Source: Gemmatimonadaceae bacterium
Lineage (GTDB): Bacteria > Latescibacterota > UBA2968 > UBA8231
Direction of reading: 5' to 3'
NCBI GenBank assembly: GCA_002726335.1
Contig: PBSR01000219.1
Coordinates: 1 to 31,599, forward strand
Length of the DNA: 31,599 nt
The position numbers and the translations under genes were made by a program. This document shows positions 24,705-31,599 of this stretch, piece after piece (within the stretch, counting starts at the first letter, position 1; each line of letters starts with the position of its first letter). The notes under the pieces were generated by a model. That model saw nothing but the letters and a program-made list of their open reading frames with translations, was not told the origin of the DNA and searched no databases.

Positions 24705-25444
24705 CGAACCGAAACCTCCAGGCCCTGATCGTCCACCACCATGTTTACACTCTCCCGAAAGTTCGCGGGGTCACGGACGTAGGCCAGATAATCGGCCAGG
24801 GCAGGGGCGGCATTGACGGAGTTGTGAGCCAGCACGAGGCCGCCGGGATCGAGGGCGTGCTCGGCAGCCTCTACGAGGTCCAGGTAGATGGACTTGCCTC
24901 TGCCTTCGGGGCCGTCGGCGTCGAGGTAAAGAAGGTCAATCGTGCCAGCGAAGTCCCGGAGCCATGGAATCCCGTCCTCGCCGAGGATCTCGACCTGGCC
25001 GTCGGGATCGATCGTGGCCACGTTGCGCCGGGCGCGATCGGCCTCTTCGGGACGGATTTCGAGGCCGACGAGGCGCCGGGCGGTGTAGCAGGCGCCGGGG
25101 CCGGTGGCGGCACCGGCGCTGGAGATGAAGGTATTGCCGCAGAAGATGCCAACCGCCACCATCACCCGGGGTTGAGAGATGGCGTTGATGGCGTAGAGCA
25201 GCCTCTGCATGCGGTGGGTGATGGCCGTCCAGGGAATGTCGAAGCGCTCCGCCACCGCTTCCCGGTGGGCGAGCAGTCTGTCCCGGTCGTAGCGAGTGTG
25301 GGGGAGCACGCCAGCCGCCACCAGCGCCGCGAGCCCATCTTCCACCACCTCGATCTCCCGCGCCAGCGGCTCCAGCCTCCTATGCGGGTCGCCAAACTCC
25401 ATGGCGAATTCGCGTGCACCCTCTGCTTCGTACTCACGTGCCAT
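24701..25444 (-). CDS. O-methyltransferase-like SAM enzyme
   Basis: The 247-residue protein starts at ATG 25444 with a very strong GGAGGGG 4 bases upstream. It has an N-terminal helical part and a class I core of the Methyltransf_24/O-methyltransferase kind: PRVMVAVGIFCGNTFISSAG (motif I, with Gly-Phe-Cys-Gly-Asn), RLVGLEIRPEEADRARRN (acidic loop), VEILGEDGIPWLRDF, DLLYLDADGPEGRGKSIYLDL and ALDPGGLVLAHNSV. LDAD and AHN stand at positions that bind metal in catechol-type O-methyltransferases, but the match is loose. It overlaps the kinase-like gene by 4 bases, so the two are coupled and may modify the same substrate. The upstream gap holds the divergent promoter of the GntR operon. Confidence 0.75.
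   Translation of the reverse strand: MAREYEAEGAREFAMEFGDPHRRLEPLAREIEVVEDGLAALVAAGVLPHTRYDRDRLLAHREAVAERFDIPWTAITHRMQRLLYAINAISQPRVMVAVGIFCGNTFISSAGAATGPGACYTARRLVGLEIRPEEADRARRNVATIDPDGQVEILGEDGIPWLRDFAGTIDLLYLDADGPEGRGKSIYLDLVEAAEHALDPGGLVLAHNSVNAAPALADYLAYVRDPANFRESVNMVVDDQGLEVSVR
24715..24719 (-). promoter_or_regulatory. Shine-Dalgarno sequence supporting TTG start 24704
   Basis: GGAGG on the - strand lies inside the end of the O-methyltransferase-like gene, 10 bases before TTG 24704-24702, and decides the start of the kinase-like gene. Confidence 0.65.
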
Positions 25445-25593
25445 GTTTCCCCTCCGGTCCAAGGCAAGCGCTCAGTCACCATGAACTTCAGGCAGTCAGC
25501 CTGTATGGGCCAATGGAGCTCTCGGCCTTCGAGGTCGCTGGAGGATCCGGGCGGCAGGAGGGTCGACGGACAAGACCGATACCTGGTGATCAG

Positions 25594-25635
25594 TTGACCT
25601 GCCGCCAGCAACTGTCTATAGTGCATATAGACAGT
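25594..25635 (+). promoter_or_regulatory. promoter with overlapping GntR operator
   Basis: A -35 box TTGACC (25594-25599), a 17-base spacer and a -10 box TATAGT (25617-25622) form a good sigma70-type promoter. The -10 lies within a perfect inverted repeat ACTGTCTATA / TATAGACAGT (25611-25620 and 25626-25635, 5-base spacer). The GntR regulator gene starts 25 bases downstream, so binding here would block its own transcription. Confidence 0.8.
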
Positions 25636-25660
25636 AAGTTATAGCCAGGGATCCGACACC

Positions 25661-26044
25661 GTGCTTCTGGACCTCAGCGATCAGTCCTCCGAGACCCTGC
25701 AGCAGCAGATCATTCGGCAGGTGCGCGCCCGCATCCTCACCGGTGAGCTGGTGGCGGGAGAAGCGCTGCCATCGATCCGCGGCATGGCGCGCCAGCTGCG
25801 CGTCAGCGTCATCACGGTGGACCGGGCCTACGACCAACTGTCCCGGCAGGGTCTGATCAGCTCCCGCCGGGGCAAGGGTTATTTCGTATCCGAGGTCTCG
25901 CGCAAGAAGCGGACGACCATGGCGCGTGAGCGCCTCGACGAGCAGCTGCGGCACCTGGTCCGGGGTGCGGTGGCAGAAGGTCTGTCACCCGACGACATCA
26001 GACGCCTGCTGGAAGACGCACTCGGTGACAGCGATGGCGACTGA
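25661..26044 (+). CDS. GntR-family regulator, YtrA subfamily
   Basis: The 127-residue protein starts with GTG 25661. Residues about 10-78 are the winged helix-turn-helix of GntR: QQQIIRQVRARILTGELVAGEALPS in segments, IRGMARQLRVSVITVDRAYDQLSRQGLI, and the wing SSRRGKGYFV. The short C-terminal tail (about 45 residues, two helices, ending LRRLLEDALG-like) with no large effector domain is typical of the YtrA subfamily. These regulators usually control a downstream ABC transporter in response to cell-wall-active peptides or antibiotics. Here it is followed directly by ATPase and permease genes and preceded by its presumed operator, so autoregulation is likely. Start codon and length match family members. 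Confidence 0.9.
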   Translation: MLLDLSDQSSETLQQQIIRQVRARILTGELVAGEALPSIRGMARQLRVSVITVDRAYDQLSRQGLISSRRGKGYFVSEVSRKKRTTMARERLDEQLRHLVRGAVAEGLSPDDIRRLLEDALGDSDGD

Positions 26045-26063
26045 GAACAAAGGAGATCTGTCC

Positions 26064-26954
26064 ATGGCCCCCGCATTTCGTTGCACGGGACTGATCAAGT
26101 CCTACCCGGGCTTTCGACTCGGTCCTCTCGATATGGAACTGGAACCGGGCGTGGTGCTGGGCTTCATCGGGCCCAACGGTTCGGGCAAGACCACCACCAT
26201 GCGCTGTCTCAGCGGCTTGGTGCGACCTGATGCCGGGGACGTGGAACTGTGCGGTCGCGCCGTGGACCATGCCGATCCGCACTGGAAGGCCGATGTGGCC
26301 ATCGTGACTCACCGTCAGCCCTTCTACGAGAACTGGTCCGGGGCCCGCAACCTCGCTTTCCTAGCCAAGTTCTACCCGGCGTGGTCGGCCGACACGGCCG
26401 CAGCTCTGGCGCAGCGCTTTGATCTAGCCCTCGGCACCCGGGTGCGCAACCTGTCCAGGGGCAACCGGGCCAAGCTCGGCATCGTCGCGGCCTTGGCAGC
26501 GGGCCCTCGACTGCTGCTGCTCGACGAGCCCACCGCCGGGCTCGATCCGGTAGTGCGCGACGATGTGCTGAGCGTACTCTTCGACCTGCTGGAGAGCGGC
26601 GATCGCACTGTGTTCTACTCGACTCACATCCTGTCCGACATCGGGCGGCTGGCGGACGAGCTCGCCTTTCTCGTGGACGGACAGGTCGTTCTACGGCAAC
26701 CCGTGGACGACCTCGTAGAGAACTGGCGCTCGATCACGTTCCGTCTTTCGGGAGAACAACCCGAGCTGACGGGGGCGGTGTACTGCGAGCGCAGCGGCGA
26801 CGACGGCCGCACCATCAGCTGCGATGGCGACCTCACCGCGGCACACCTGGGCGAGCTGGGGGCGGAGCATATCAGACCAACGCCGATGGGTATCGACGAG
26901 ATCGCCGTTCATATCATGAAAGGTGGGTACCATGTGGCAGCTGATCAGGGCTGA
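26064..26954 (+). CDS. ABC transporter ATP-binding protein (YtrB-like)
   Basis: The 296-residue protein starts at ATG 26064 with AAGGAGA at 26050-26056. Walker A is GPNGSGKTT (Gly36-Thr44), the Q-loop Gln is residue 85, the signature reads LSRGN (130-134) rather than LSGGQ, Walker B is LLLLDEP (150-156) followed by TAGLDP, and His188 (STHIL) is the switch. Beyond about residue 215 lies a C-terminal extension typical of drug and antimicrobial peptide exporters. The divergent signature is common in YtrB/BcrA relatives. It is the second gene of the GntR operon and overlaps the permease gene by 23 bases. Expected to power export, substrate unknown. Confidence 0.9.
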   Translation: MAPAFRCTGLIKSYPGFRLGPLDMELEPGVVLGFIGPNGSGKTTTMRCLSGLVRPDAGDVELCGRAVDHADPHWKADVAIVTHRQPFYENWSGARNLAFLAKFYPAWSADTAAALAQRFDLALGTRVRNLSRGNRAKLGIVAALAAGPRLLLLDEPTAGLDPVVRDDVLSVLFDLLESGDRTVFYSTHILSDIGRLADELAFLVDGQVVLRQPVDDLVENWRSITFRLSGEQPELTGAVYCERSGDDGRTISCDGDLTAAHLGELGAEHIRPTPMGIDEIAVHIMKGGYHVAADQG

Positions 26955-27594
26955 GCTGGAGTACCAGCAGCGCGTGTTGCTCGCCGCCATCTTCGTGGCC
27001 ATGCCGGCTCTGGCCGGATTCATGTTTTACCTGGCCCAGCACACGACACTGTCGGTGGGGTTCATCGACTACATGCCCATCTTCGGCGCCTGGGCGACGG
27101 TCAGTCACATGGTCGACACACGCCGCCTGGAGCGTCGGGATCGACAGCTGATCGTGCTGCCGGTGGCCACGCACAAGCTGGCCCTGGCACGTCTTCTCTC
27201 GCTGGTCGCACCCTTCGTCGCCGCCCTTGTCGTTTTCGTCGTGGCGCGGACCTTCCTGTCGGGTCAGACCCACCTCGACGTTCTGTTCGAGGTCGGTGTG
27301 GGACTCATGCTTCTGCTCTACGGATCGCAGTCCCTCCTCGAAGACCTGCTTTCACTGACTCCCAAGGGATCCGGCTACATCATCGCGGGTACCACGTGTG
27401 CTGCCATCGCAGTGTTGGGCGCCTACGTGTACCTCACCCATGGGCCGTGGCCCGTCCTGGCGCGTTTCATCAACGCTCCTCTCGGTTCTATGAAGGGAAC
27501 GGTGGGCCCCGCATGTTTCCTGCTGCTCGGCCTCGTTGTGGGGGTGACAAGTGTGTTCACGTACGGGCGAAGGAAGTCATACCTGCAAGCGTAA
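26932..27594 (+). CDS. ABC transporter permease
   Basis: The 220-residue protein starts at ATG 26932 (GTG 26923 possible), with AAAGGTGG 5 bases upstream inside the ATPase gene. Six hydrophobic segments can be seen: RVLLAAIFVAMPALAGFMFYL, GFIDYMPIFGAWATVSHMV, SLVAPFVAALVVFVVARTF, VGLMLLLYGSQSLL, IIAGTTCAAIAVLGAYVYL and ACFLLLGLVVGVTSVFTYG, with a charged cytoplasmic loop (DTRRLERRDRQ) between the second and third. This size and topology match permeases of YtrA/B-type export systems (ABC-2 like). With one permease only, the transporter probably forms a homodimer with the ATPase. Confidence 0.85.
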   Translation: MWQLIRAELEYQQRVLLAAIFVAMPALAGFMFYLAQHTTLSVGFIDYMPIFGAWATVSHMVDTRRLERRDRQLIVLPVATHKLALARLLSLVAPFVAALVVFVVARTFLSGQTHLDVLFEVGVGLMLLLYGSQSLLEDLLSLTPKGSGYIIAGTTCAAIAVLGAYVYLTHGPWPVLARFINAPLGSMKGTVGPACFLLLGLVVGVTSVFTYGRRKSYLQA

Positions 27595-27611
27595 CCCGGA
27601 CCGTCGTGTGC

Positions 27612-27630
27612 CCGACTCTATACGAGTCGG
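27612..27630. terminator. 7-bp hairpin between convergent genes
   Basis: CCGACTC (27612-27618) and GAGTCGG (27624-27630) form a perfect stem with a 5-base loop, 17 bases after the permease stop, in the gap before the convergent Nudix gene. No T-tract is present on either side, so termination is only suggested. Confidence 0.4.
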
Positions 27631-27703
27631 CCGAGTACGAAACCAGGCAGGACACGGTTGCCGGCGGGGATGAAAGGGCGGGCAACCGTTTCGGCGCGGA
27701 TGA

Positions 27704-28210
27704 CTAGCTCAGCGTCACGCCGTCGGCGTGGATGTCCTGCCAGTCTGCGGGAAGGATCGCGTAGAGTTCCTCCGCACGTTCGATCGTCCTTCTGAACCAC
27801 AGGGCCCCCGGGTCCGTCCCGGTCAGGAAGGCAAGCGCCTCCTCTGCGGGCATCCATCTGTGCTCCGAGTGCTCCGGGCTGCGACGGACCTCCTCATCCG
27901 TCACGGACGAGCAACCGAAGACGACACCCTGAAGCTCGTTCTCGGGTACAGGCTCACCCCGATAGAAGTGGGACAGGCCAACGATCGTGTCGATCCGGAC
28001 ACGCAGACCGGTCTCCTCCATTACCTCCCGGTGCATGGCCGCCTCGTAGGCCTCGCCCTGATTCACCCGTCCCGTGACACACTCCCATAGCCCGGCACCG
28101 AAGTCGTGATCTGCGCCTCGCTTCATGAACAGGTATTCGCCCGTCCGGCGGCGCAGCAGCGCCGCAATGCCGGCCAGGAAGTGCCCGGGATCGTGCCGTC
28201 GTTCTGACAT
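27704..28210 (-). CDS. Nudix hydrolase
   Basis: The 168-residue protein starts at ATG 28210 with AGGA 8 bases upstream; the frame is open to 28474 but without coding character. The Nudix box is complete: Gly47-x5-Glu53-x7-Arg61-Glu-Val-Met-Glu-Glu-Thr-Gly-Leu69, preceded by GLWECVTGRV. Members hydrolyse nucleoside diphosphates linked to another moiety. N-terminal FLAGIAALLRRRTGEYLFMKRG is a normal first strand pair, and the tail has SEHRWMPAEEALAFL. The exact substrate cannot be told. Divergent from the leucine-rich-repeat gene, sharing a 130-base gap that contains a CCGGCTC/GAGCCGG repeat (28271-28277 and 28293-28299). Confidence 0.9.
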   Translation of the reverse strand: MSERRHDPGHFLAGIAALLRRRTGEYLFMKRGADHDFGAGLWECVTGRVNQGEAYEAAMHREVMEETGLRVRIDTIVGLSHFYRGEPVPENELQGVVFGCSSVTDEEVRRSPEHSEHRWMPAEEALAFLTGTDPGALWFRRTIERAEELYAILPADWQDIHADGVTLS

Positions 28211-28340
28211 GTTCGAGATCCTGTCTGGCAAGGCGTTTGCAGGCGGGGCATTGGTGTCCACTCGCCAAACCCGGCTCACTTGCCTGCCGATAGAGCCGGT
28301 ACAGGGCAATGCAACTGGAAACGGGAAGAAAGATCCCACA

Positions 28341-29390
28341 ATGAAGTGTTCCATGTCCAGACCGACTCTCCTCCTGCTGGCTGCGCTGAGCACTGGTCTC
28401 GGCTGTGGTGACGAAAACTCACCGCTGGCAGCAGGTAACTCACTGGCGACGTGCGGCGAGCCGACGAGCATCATCGAAGGTGACTTCTATATCCGTTCGA
28501 TGGCTGATCTGAGAGGCTTTGCGCCAACGGATAGCGAGTGTTTCCGCGTTGAGGGCAACCTGCACATCTTGACGATCGACGGCCTGCGGGATCTGGCCCT
28601 CCTGGCCGGACTCACCGAAGTCAGCGGGAGACTGTCCATCGGTATGAATCCGGATCTGAAGTCGCTGGCGGCCCTGGGCTCCCGGCGACGAGTTGACGGA
28701 CCGTTGAGCCTCTTCAACAATCCATCTCTGGCCAGCCTGGAGGGACTGCACAATGTGGTGCATGTCGGAGGCGTAGGGGTAGGCTCAAACGAGCGACTGA
28801 CCAGCCTCGAAGGACTGCAAAATGTGGTACATGTCGGTGGTGGTGTATCAGTAAGTCATAACGAGCGACTGCTGGATCTGGCAGGCCTCAGGAACCTGTC
28901 GACTGTGGGGTGGCTCGGAGTATCAGGCAATCCGAAACTCACGACGCTGGCCGATCTCAAGCGGCTGTCGAGCGTCGCCGACGGCCTGGGTATCCTCTCG
29001 AACGAAGCTCTCGTGGATCTGGATGGTCTGCAGCGAATCACCGAAACCGGAAACACTGTGACGATTGCAGGAAACCCCGCGCTCCGTTCTCTCACAGGGC
29101 TCGACGCCCTGATACGGGTCGGCGGCAGCTTCGTGCTCCGGGAGAACGCCAGCCTGAATGACCTTCACGGCCTCGAATCGCTGGCCCGTGTGGACTGGGC
29201 TCTGGCCATCATGGACAACCCGAGTCTGAGCAGGCTCAACGGGCTGAACAGCCTAGTCGAGATCCGCCACAGTGTGATGATCAGGAACAACACGTCGCTG
29301 CCCCAGGCCGAGATCGACGGTCTCACCGAACGGCTCGTTCTGGCCGGCTTCTCAGGGACGACCGAGGTCGTGGGCAATCTGGCAGAATAG
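28341..29390 (+). CDS. exported leucine-rich-repeat (receptor-L-like) protein
   Basis: The 349-residue protein starts at ATG 28341 (ATG 28353 also possible; no strong Shine-Dalgarno sequence). A signal peptide RPTLLLLAALSTGLGC ends in a cysteine, but the lipobox (TGLGC) is not ideal, so lipoprotein status is uncertain. From about residue 70 to 330 there are about nine leucine-rich units of 23-24 residues, each of the type 'L-x-x-L-x-G-L-x-x-L-x-x-V-x-G-x-L-x-I-x-x-N-x-x' (SLEGLQNVVHVGG, LAGLRNLSTVGWLGVSGNPK, LDGLQRITETGNTVTIAGNP, LTGLDALIRVGGSFVLRENA). This matches the beta-helical receptor-L fold seen in secreted bacterial proteins; a binding or adhesion role is likely. Two adjacent units are near-identical at DNA level. 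Confidence 0.8.
   Translation: MKCSMSRPTLLLLAALSTGLGCGDENSPLAAGNSLATCGEPTSIIEGDFYIRSMADLRGFAPTDSECFRVEGNLHILTIDGLRDLALLAGLTEVSGRLSIGMNPDLKSLAALGSRRRVDGPLSLFNNPSLASLEGLHNVVHVGGVGVGSNERLTSLEGLQNVVHVGGGVSVSHNERLLDLAGLRNLSTVGWLGVSGNPKLTTLADLKRLSSVADGLGILSNEALVDLDGLQRITETGNTVTIAGNPALRSLTGLDALIRVGGSFVLRENASLNDLHGLESLARVDWALAIMDNPSLSRLNGLNSLVEIRHSVMIRNNTSLPQAEIDGLTERLVLAGFSGTTEVVGNLAE
28743..28880. repeat. duplicated LRR unit, 69-72 bp
   Basis: GGACTGCACAATGTGGTGCA (from 28743) recurs with two base changes from 28812, and AACGAGCGACTG (28788) recurs at 28860. The later copy has one extra codon. This implies a recent unit duplication inside the leucine-rich-repeat gene. Confidence 0.75.
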
Positions 29391-29443
29391 CGGGTCCATG
29401 CAGTGTGATGTGACTTGAAATACCAACCCTGATCCAGGCAGGG

Positions 29444-30298
29444 CTACAGCGGCAGCGCCTGCCTGACGACACGGTCGTCCTTGAGCAGGAGAGCTTCGAT
29501 TGAGGTGTATCCCGCCGCTCGCATGGCCGCCACAGAGTGCTCGAGGTGGGCGCCGACCTGATCCGGGGCGTGCGAATCGTCACCGAGGGTTGCCGGGATC
29601 TTGAGCTCGCAGGCGCGGCGGAGCAGTTCCACACGTGGGTAGACGCGTTGGACGGGCTTGATGAGCCCCCGGGCGTTGACGTCGAGAATGGCATTCGCAC
29701 GCTTTGCCGCCTCCAGCGTCTCGTCCTCCGCTTCCCGGACCTGCGGACCGGAGATCGACTTCGGGGAGAAGATGTCGATCAGGTCGAGGTGACCGAGGAC
29801 GTCCGTCACGCCCATGGCGAGCAGGCCCCGAACCGTCCGATAGTATTCGACGGCCAGTCCCTCGTAGCTACCACACGCCTCAACGGCCTGGTCGTAAAAC
29901 TCCTGCGAGTAGTCGAACCCGATACCTGCCACGAAGTGGACGGAACCGACGACGTAGTCGAAGGCGTACTCGTCGAGAAAGCCCGAGAGATAGGCCTCCT
30001 CATCAGGCAGGTATTCCGCCTCGATGCCGACAAGAATGGACAGGTCTGCACGGTAAGTCTCCTGGAGCTTCCTGATCGTCTCCACGTACCCGTCGAAGTT
30101 CTTCTTCAGGATGGCCCACTCCGGACTGGCGGGATAGGCGTATCGTGGGGGAAGCGGCATGTGCTCGCTGAAGCCGAGCCCGACGAACCCCTTCTCGATC
30201 GCCGCCTCGACGAACCTCTCCGGCTCGCCTTCGCCATCGGTCAGGGAATGTCCGCCATGGTAGGAGACGAGGGGCGCGGTTGATTGCTGTTGGGACAC
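29444..30298 (-). CDS. PHP-domain histidinol-phosphatase (HisJ/HisK-type)
   Basis: The enzyme should dephosphorylate histidinol phosphate in histidine synthesis. It has 284 residues from GTG 30298, chosen because AGGAG (30304-30308) lies 5 bases ahead; the open frame to 30388 has no such signal and would overlap the GNAT gene start. PHP metal-site motifs are in order: SYHGGHSLTDGE (H-x-x-H; most members read HTH), FSEHMPLPP, GIEAEYLPD, YVVGSVHFV, GVTDVLGHLDLIDIF, ILDVNARGL and LGDDSHAPDQVG. Length and order match the HisJ family. HGGH instead of H-T-H spacing keeps both histidines. No other his genes are in the window, so a related phosphatase activity cannot be excluded. Confidence 0.85.
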   Translation of the reverse strand: MSQQQSTAPLVSYHGGHSLTDGEGEPERFVEAAIEKGFVGLGFSEHMPLPPRYAYPASPEWAILKKNFDGYVETIRKLQETYRADLSILVGIEAEYLPDEEAYLSGFLDEYAFDYVVGSVHFVAGIGFDYSQEFYDQAVEACGSYEGLAVEYYRTVRGLLAMGVTDVLGHLDLIDIFSPKSISGPQVREAEDETLEAAKRANAILDVNARGLIKPVQRVYPRVELLRRACELKIPATLGDDSHAPDQVGAHLEHSVAAMRAAGYTSIEALLLKDDRVVRQALPL

Positions 30299-30303
30299 AG
30301 AAG

Positions 30304-30308
30304 CTCCT
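30304..30308 (-). promoter_or_regulatory. Shine-Dalgarno sequence supporting GTG start 30298
   Basis: AGGAG on the - strand ends 5 bases before GTG 30298 and decides the start of the histidinol-phosphatase gene; the longer frame start has no comparable site. Confidence 0.75.
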
Positions 30309-30398
30309 GGTGTTGGGTGTCTCTCCGTCGTACGGTACGCCTGTCCAGTGAATGGCCGCAAGGTGTGGTGAGTGAAGCAGTGTTGCATGGAGAAGGTG

Positions 30399-31061
30399 AT
30401 GGCGCGTGATCACAAAGACCTCGAGATCCATCCGTTACAGGAGTCTGAACTCCGCCAGGCGCACGACATCAAGGTCGAGTACCTGGAGGACGGCTCGTTC
30501 GAGGCGTGGAGCAGTGACTGGAAGAGCCATCCCGAACTCACAGTCTCCTGTCTCTTCGAAGGGCAACTGATCGGCGTGGCTTACGGGCGGCCATCGCCAC
30601 GGAAGGACGGTGACGTGATTCTCGAGGGGATCGCAGTGATCCAGCCACACGCCGGGCAGGGGATCGGCAGCCAGCTGCTGCATTTCTTCGAGCGCCAGGC
30701 CGAGAAGGGCGGACACAGTTCCGTTTCGCTCGGGTCAGCGGGTGGGTACGTGGAGCACTTCTACATGAAGAACGGCTACCGGCCCGTCGAGTTCGTCTGC
30801 TGGGTGTCGGCAGACTACGACCTGCCTGTGGCGCTGAAACACAAGTTCGGCCTTGCTGACGAGCCACTGCCAGACGACACACGACGGCTGTCGGTGTCGG
30901 TCCAGTCACTCGACAACGAACTACGGGATCGGTTGATGGCAGATCTTGGCGTAGCCGATGTCGTTGCGATCATGGAGAAGGATTGCAGAATCAGGGCTGG
31001 TGAAACGCAGTGGCACCACTCGGAACGTACTCGACACGGAGGTCCGGAAGGCGCTCCGTGA
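30399..31061 (+). CDS. GNAT-family N-acetyltransferase
   Basis: From ATG 30399 (GGAG at 30389-30392, 6 bases away) the protein has 220 residues; starts at 30372 and 30387 are possible. The GNAT core is visible: SCLFEGQLIGVAYGRPS, VILEGIAVIQPHAGQGIGSQLLHFFE with the acetyl-CoA loop GQGIGS, then SVSLGSAGGYVEHFYMKNGYRPVEF, where YMKNGYRP is the usual last motif. A tail of about 80 residues (DTRRLSVSVQSLDNELRDRL and MADLGVADVVAIMEKDC) is longer than average. Its final 71 bases overlap, on the opposite strand, the end of the NIF3 gene. Substrate unknown. Confidence 0.8.
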   Translation: MARDHKDLEIHPLQESELRQAHDIKVEYLEDGSFEAWSSDWKSHPELTVSCLFEGQLIGVAYGRPSPRKDGDVILEGIAVIQPHAGQGIGSQLLHFFERQAEKGGHSSVSLGSAGGYVEHFYMKNGYRPVEFVCWVSADYDLPVALKHKFGLADEPLPDDTRRLSVSVQSLDNELRDRLMADLGVADVVAIMEKDCRIRAGETQWHHSERTRHGGPEGAP

Positions 31062-31599
31062 GAAGGTCTGCCTGGCGTCTGATGGCGGGAATCTCACTGA
31101 CGCTGTGCAGCGTTTCAATGACGGGCAGGCCCATCTCGAGGCAGCTGATGACGATGAACTCGCTCATCTCGCCGATGATGACAGCCTCTGCGCCAAGATC
31201 TCTGGCGACCTGGGGCATGTGGAACTGGTTCTCGCCAAAGCCGCCGATCAGGAAGGAGAACCGTCGGATCTGCTTCTCGGCGTCGCCGAAGACCCGGCAA
31301 CCGGAATAGCCGAGACCGCTCTCAGCCAGGCGGAGCAGATCGGTCACAGAGAGAGGAGCGGGAAGCTCCAGAACCGAGAAGAACTTCCTCTCGGCGATGG
31401 GGCGCAGACCGTCGATGCCGAGTGCTGCAATGGCCTGATCGCGAACGCCATCGACTGTGAGTGCGTCCCAGTTGGAGTGACTGCGGTAGACGACGAACTC
31501 GTGTTCATCGAGCAGGGCACGGCGAGCGACATTGGCGTGGATGTGCTGTGGCTCCGGGGCGTCGTACCACGGGCTGGTCTGCTCAGGCATCCAGATTCC
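30991..31599 (-). CDS. NIF3-family (YbgI-like) metal-binding protein, C-terminal part (partial)
   Basis: The frame is open to the right edge of the window, so the N-terminus is missing; about 202 residues are visible. They match the second half of NIF3/YbgI proteins: HIHANVARRALLDEHEFVVYRSHSNWDA (the 'vY-x-x-HTN-x-D' region, here SHSN), QAIAALGIDGL, then the C-terminal block GYSGCRVFGD, RRFSFLIGGFGENQF, DLGAEAVIIGEMSEFIVISCLEMGLPVIET, and a final LPDLRVEYVPSG, which is the usual end. ATG 31590 is a possible internal start but would remove the conserved first half. In most members GE-x-x-E and HTN-type His residues hold a dinuclear metal centre; GEMSEF is present, the final His of the family motif (usually DxxHH-like in this block) is not obvious. 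The molecular function of this family is not settled. Confidence 0.75.
   Translation of the reverse strand, partial: GIWMPEQTSPWYDAPEPQHIHANVARRALLDEHEFVVYRSHSNWDALTVDGVRDQAIAALGIDGLRPIAERKFFSVLELPAPLSVTDLLRLAESGLGYSGCRVFGDAEKQIRRFSFLIGGFGENQFHMPQVARDLGAEAVIIGEMSEFIVISCLEMGLPVIETLHSVSEIPAIRRQADLLTERLPDLRVEYVPSGATAFHQP

Noticed and set aside
29427..29443. 5-bp stem CCCTG/CAGGG between the LRR and PHP genes
   Set aside because: Too short to claim as a terminator and without a T-tract.

Overview
The window is a gene-dense (no gap above about 270 bases), high-GC bacterial chromosome fragment with 29 called protein-coding segments, no rRNA, tRNA, CRISPR or insertion sequence that I can see. Both ends cut through genes. 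TGA, TAG and TAA all serve as normal stops, and starts are ATG with a good share of GTG and at least one TTG. The exported DOMON-like protein at 17116-18015, the large CBM9-type and heparinase-like proteins, and the many enzymes of uncertain specificity remind me of uncultivated Latescibacterota (or the related Poribacteria/FCB-type lineages) from marine metagenomes. This is recognition from memory, not a computed placement.

Layout. 1-2519: tail of a CASTOR/POLLUX-type ion channel, a BNR-repeat propeller protein and a small methyltransferase, closely spaced on the + strand. 2636-3232: an exported EF-hand/coiled-coil protein followed by a very strong 15-bp hairpin (3263-3295). 3393-11613: a four-gene + strand operon (alpha/alpha-toroid protein, two paralogous GH10-like TIM-barrel proteins, and a 1143-residue heparinase II/III-like protein fused to a beta-propeller). 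11623-15417: facing it on the - strand, a very large secreted CBM9/toroid protein interrupted by one in-frame TGA. I read these five genes as one uncharacterised carbohydrate-processing locus that has no transporter, sulfatase or SusCD pair in view.

15504-19893: a DUF481 outer-membrane protein, an exported protein-L-isoaspartate methyltransferase, the DOMON-like exported protein, a methyltransferase, an alpha/beta hydrolase and a tail-anchored coiled-coil protein. 20155-25444: a THUMP-domain RNA methyltransferase with a perfect TATAAT box exactly where a leaderless transcript would need it, a methyltransferase/HAD phosphatase pair, a GNAT acetyltransferase, a VOC protein, and an APH-like kinase coupled to an O-methyltransferase-like gene.

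25594-27594: a YtrA-type GntR regulator, ABC ATPase and permease operon, with a perfect 10-bp inverted repeat lying over its own -10 box, a textbook autorepression layout. 27704-31599: a Nudix hydrolase, an exported leucine-rich-repeat protein with a recent internal repeat duplication, a PHP-type histidinol-phosphatase, a GNAT acetyltransferase and the C-terminal part of a NIF3-family protein. Six different SAM-dependent methyltransferases lie in the window, in unrelated operons.
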